Assembly (NCBI GenBank): GCA_964383675.1
Contig: CAYLHX010000011.1
Span: forward strand, 1 to 48,556
Source of the DNA: CAYLHX01 sp964383675
GTDB lineage: Bacteria; Patescibacteriota; Gracilibacteria; UBA1369; LOWO2-01-FULL-3
Length of the DNA stretch: 48,556 nucleotides
Reading direction: 5' to 3'
Below, piece by piece: positions 47,750 through 48,556 of this stretch; within the stretch, counting starts at the first letter, position 1, and the number at the start of each line of letters is the position of its first letter. A model generated the notes under the pieces. The model had not been told where the DNA came from. It saw only the letters and a list, made by a program, of their open reading frames with translations, and did no database searches. The translations under genes and the position numbers were made by a program.

Positions 47750-48556
47750 CTACAGGCTTGTGTAATTCACGAAAGAACCGTTTGGACAAAGGGTTGCGCG
47801 ATAGCCATTGCGATAATTTGAAACGGTGCCGCAGGTTGTGTTGCCGGTAAATCCGAGACCCGGACCATTACAGATTAATTGGTTGTTGTAGATGTAGCAT
47901 CCGCCGCACCCGGTACAACCGGTACAGCCGGTGCAGCCGCTAAATCCTGCTGTTTTGATCTGGCTACCGATATTGGGACATACGGGGGAACCGCTAACCG
48001 TCTGGCAATTGTATCCACTGTAAAAGCCGATACCGGAGCAGTTTACACCTGTTGCGGTTTGCGAACATAAGGGACAACCGGTACAGCTGGCGCTGCCGGT
48101 GCTTTTGTATTCGGGATTAATGTAAATCCAGGCCATATAGCTGCCTTGTTCCGGAGAGAAATAATACCCGCCGGGATAGCTTTGGAGTGGTTCGCGTTCC
48201 GTAAATGTTGGCATGTTTCCGTCATTACCTACGGTGTAAACCGCAGCCACAACTTTTGACAACGCGGCATTGTTTAGGAAAGAGGCAAAGTTATTGGCGG
48301 TGGGGATAAGCACCCAGCCCTCCATCTGAGAGTTATTTAACCAACTGTATGTACCATCGGTGAAGGGATTGTCTTTGAAGGAGCTGGTCACCGGTTGATC
48401 TTCCCCTTTAATGCCCCAAACGGTCGTAGCCTCTTTGGCGATCAAAATGAAGCCGTGGTTGGCAGGGATATAATAAGAACCCGGGTGGTTAACCTTCTCG
48501 GTGTTAACATATGGCCCTTCCGGGTAGACAAAAAATTTATTTTGAATCGGATTAAA
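47750..48556 (-). CDS. Cys-rich surface protein (5' end outside window)
   Basis: The frame is open to the right edge; at least 268 residues are encoded. The first part (KFFVYPEGPYVNTEKVNHPG, GFILIAKEATTVW, EGWVLIPTANNFASFLNN, KVVAAVYTVGN) is related to residues 105-220 of the FN3-type protein at 42573-44492. After AWIYINPEY comes a region of about 110 residues with about 14 Cys, including CTGCPLC and a CTGCTGCTGCGGC run, then CNGPGLGF. The Cys spacing suggests multiple disulfides or metal binding outside the cell. No transmembrane end or sorting signal is seen. Confidence 0.7.
   Translation of the reverse strand, partial: FNPIQNKFFVYPEGPYVNTEKVNHPGSYYIPANHGFILIAKEATTVWGIKGEDQPVTSSFKDNPFTDGTYSWLNNSQMEGWVLIPTANNFASFLNNAALSKVVAAVYTVGNDGNMPTFTEREPLQSYPGGYYFSPEQGSYMAWIYINPEYKSTGSASCTGCPLCSQTATGVNCSGIGFYSGYNCQTVSGSPVCPNIGSQIKTAGFSGCTGCTGCTGCGGCYIYNNQLICNGPGLGFTGNTTCGTVSNYRNGYRATLCPNGSFVNYTSL

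Noticed and set aside
1..48556. Alternative genetic code with TGA as Gly (Absconditabacteria/Gracilibacteria)
   Set aside because: rnhB, nth and other conserved genes end at TGA at the normal family length, and there are no internal TGA codons in conserved regions.

Overview
The window looks like a scaffold from an uncultured, AT-leaning, monoderm bacterium of the Candidate Phyla Radiation (Patescibacteria), perhaps Peregrinibacteria-like. This is an inference from gene content: very long coiled-coil proteins, QEGLA-family and bacterial PH-domain proteins, SLH-domain proteins alongside a CsaB-like pyruvyl transferase, and very little Shine-Dalgarno use. TGA acts as a normal stop in rnhB, nth and others, so code 25 is not in use. 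No rRNA, CRISPR array or prophage is visible.

Layout: 1-4.5 kb is a minus-strand housekeeping block (CsaB-like, rnhB, rplS, winged-helix regulator with a 19-bp palindrome upstream, LapA-like, tig). 4.7-20.05 kb is the most unusual part: five co-directional genes in two promoter-headed units encoding proteins of 1554, 128, 1367, 273 and 1740 aa that I cannot assign to a family. The 1367- and 1740-aa proteins share a module of about 155 aa, which ties the locus together. A promoter-hairpins-terminator unit (candidate ~120-nt sRNA), tRNA-His and a second structured RNA or leader follow.

20.8-31.2 kb carries metabolic, repair and envelope genes: AstE/AspA-like hydrolase, amidohydrolase plus ATP-grasp pair, PHP phosphoesterase, rpmA, M23 murein hydrolase, nth, tRNA-Gln and an AlkD-like glycosylase. 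31.2-42 kb has a CorC-like protein interrupted by an artificial 100-N gap, a degenerate kinase-like protein, MATE transporter, SLH-anchored esterase, nitroreductase, DEAD-box helicase and glutaredoxin. 41.2-46 kb is a minus-strand surface-protein operon (Ig-like repeats, FN3, a single-TM protein, QEGLA metallopeptidase).

46.2-47.4 kb is a sharply GC-rich island with two genes having ribosome binding sites unlike their neighbours. The first encodes a secreted protein with a PD-(D/E)xK-like motif, so the pair could be a nuclease toxin and its immunity protein. A nested inverted repeat flanked by an 8-bp direct repeat sits beside it. The right edge enters a Cys-rich surface protein sharing a module with the FN3 protein.

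Across the window, promoters follow TTGnnn, about 17 bp, TGnTAnnnT, with the predicted transcription start 0-20 nt from the start codon. At least three genes look leaderless or nearly so.
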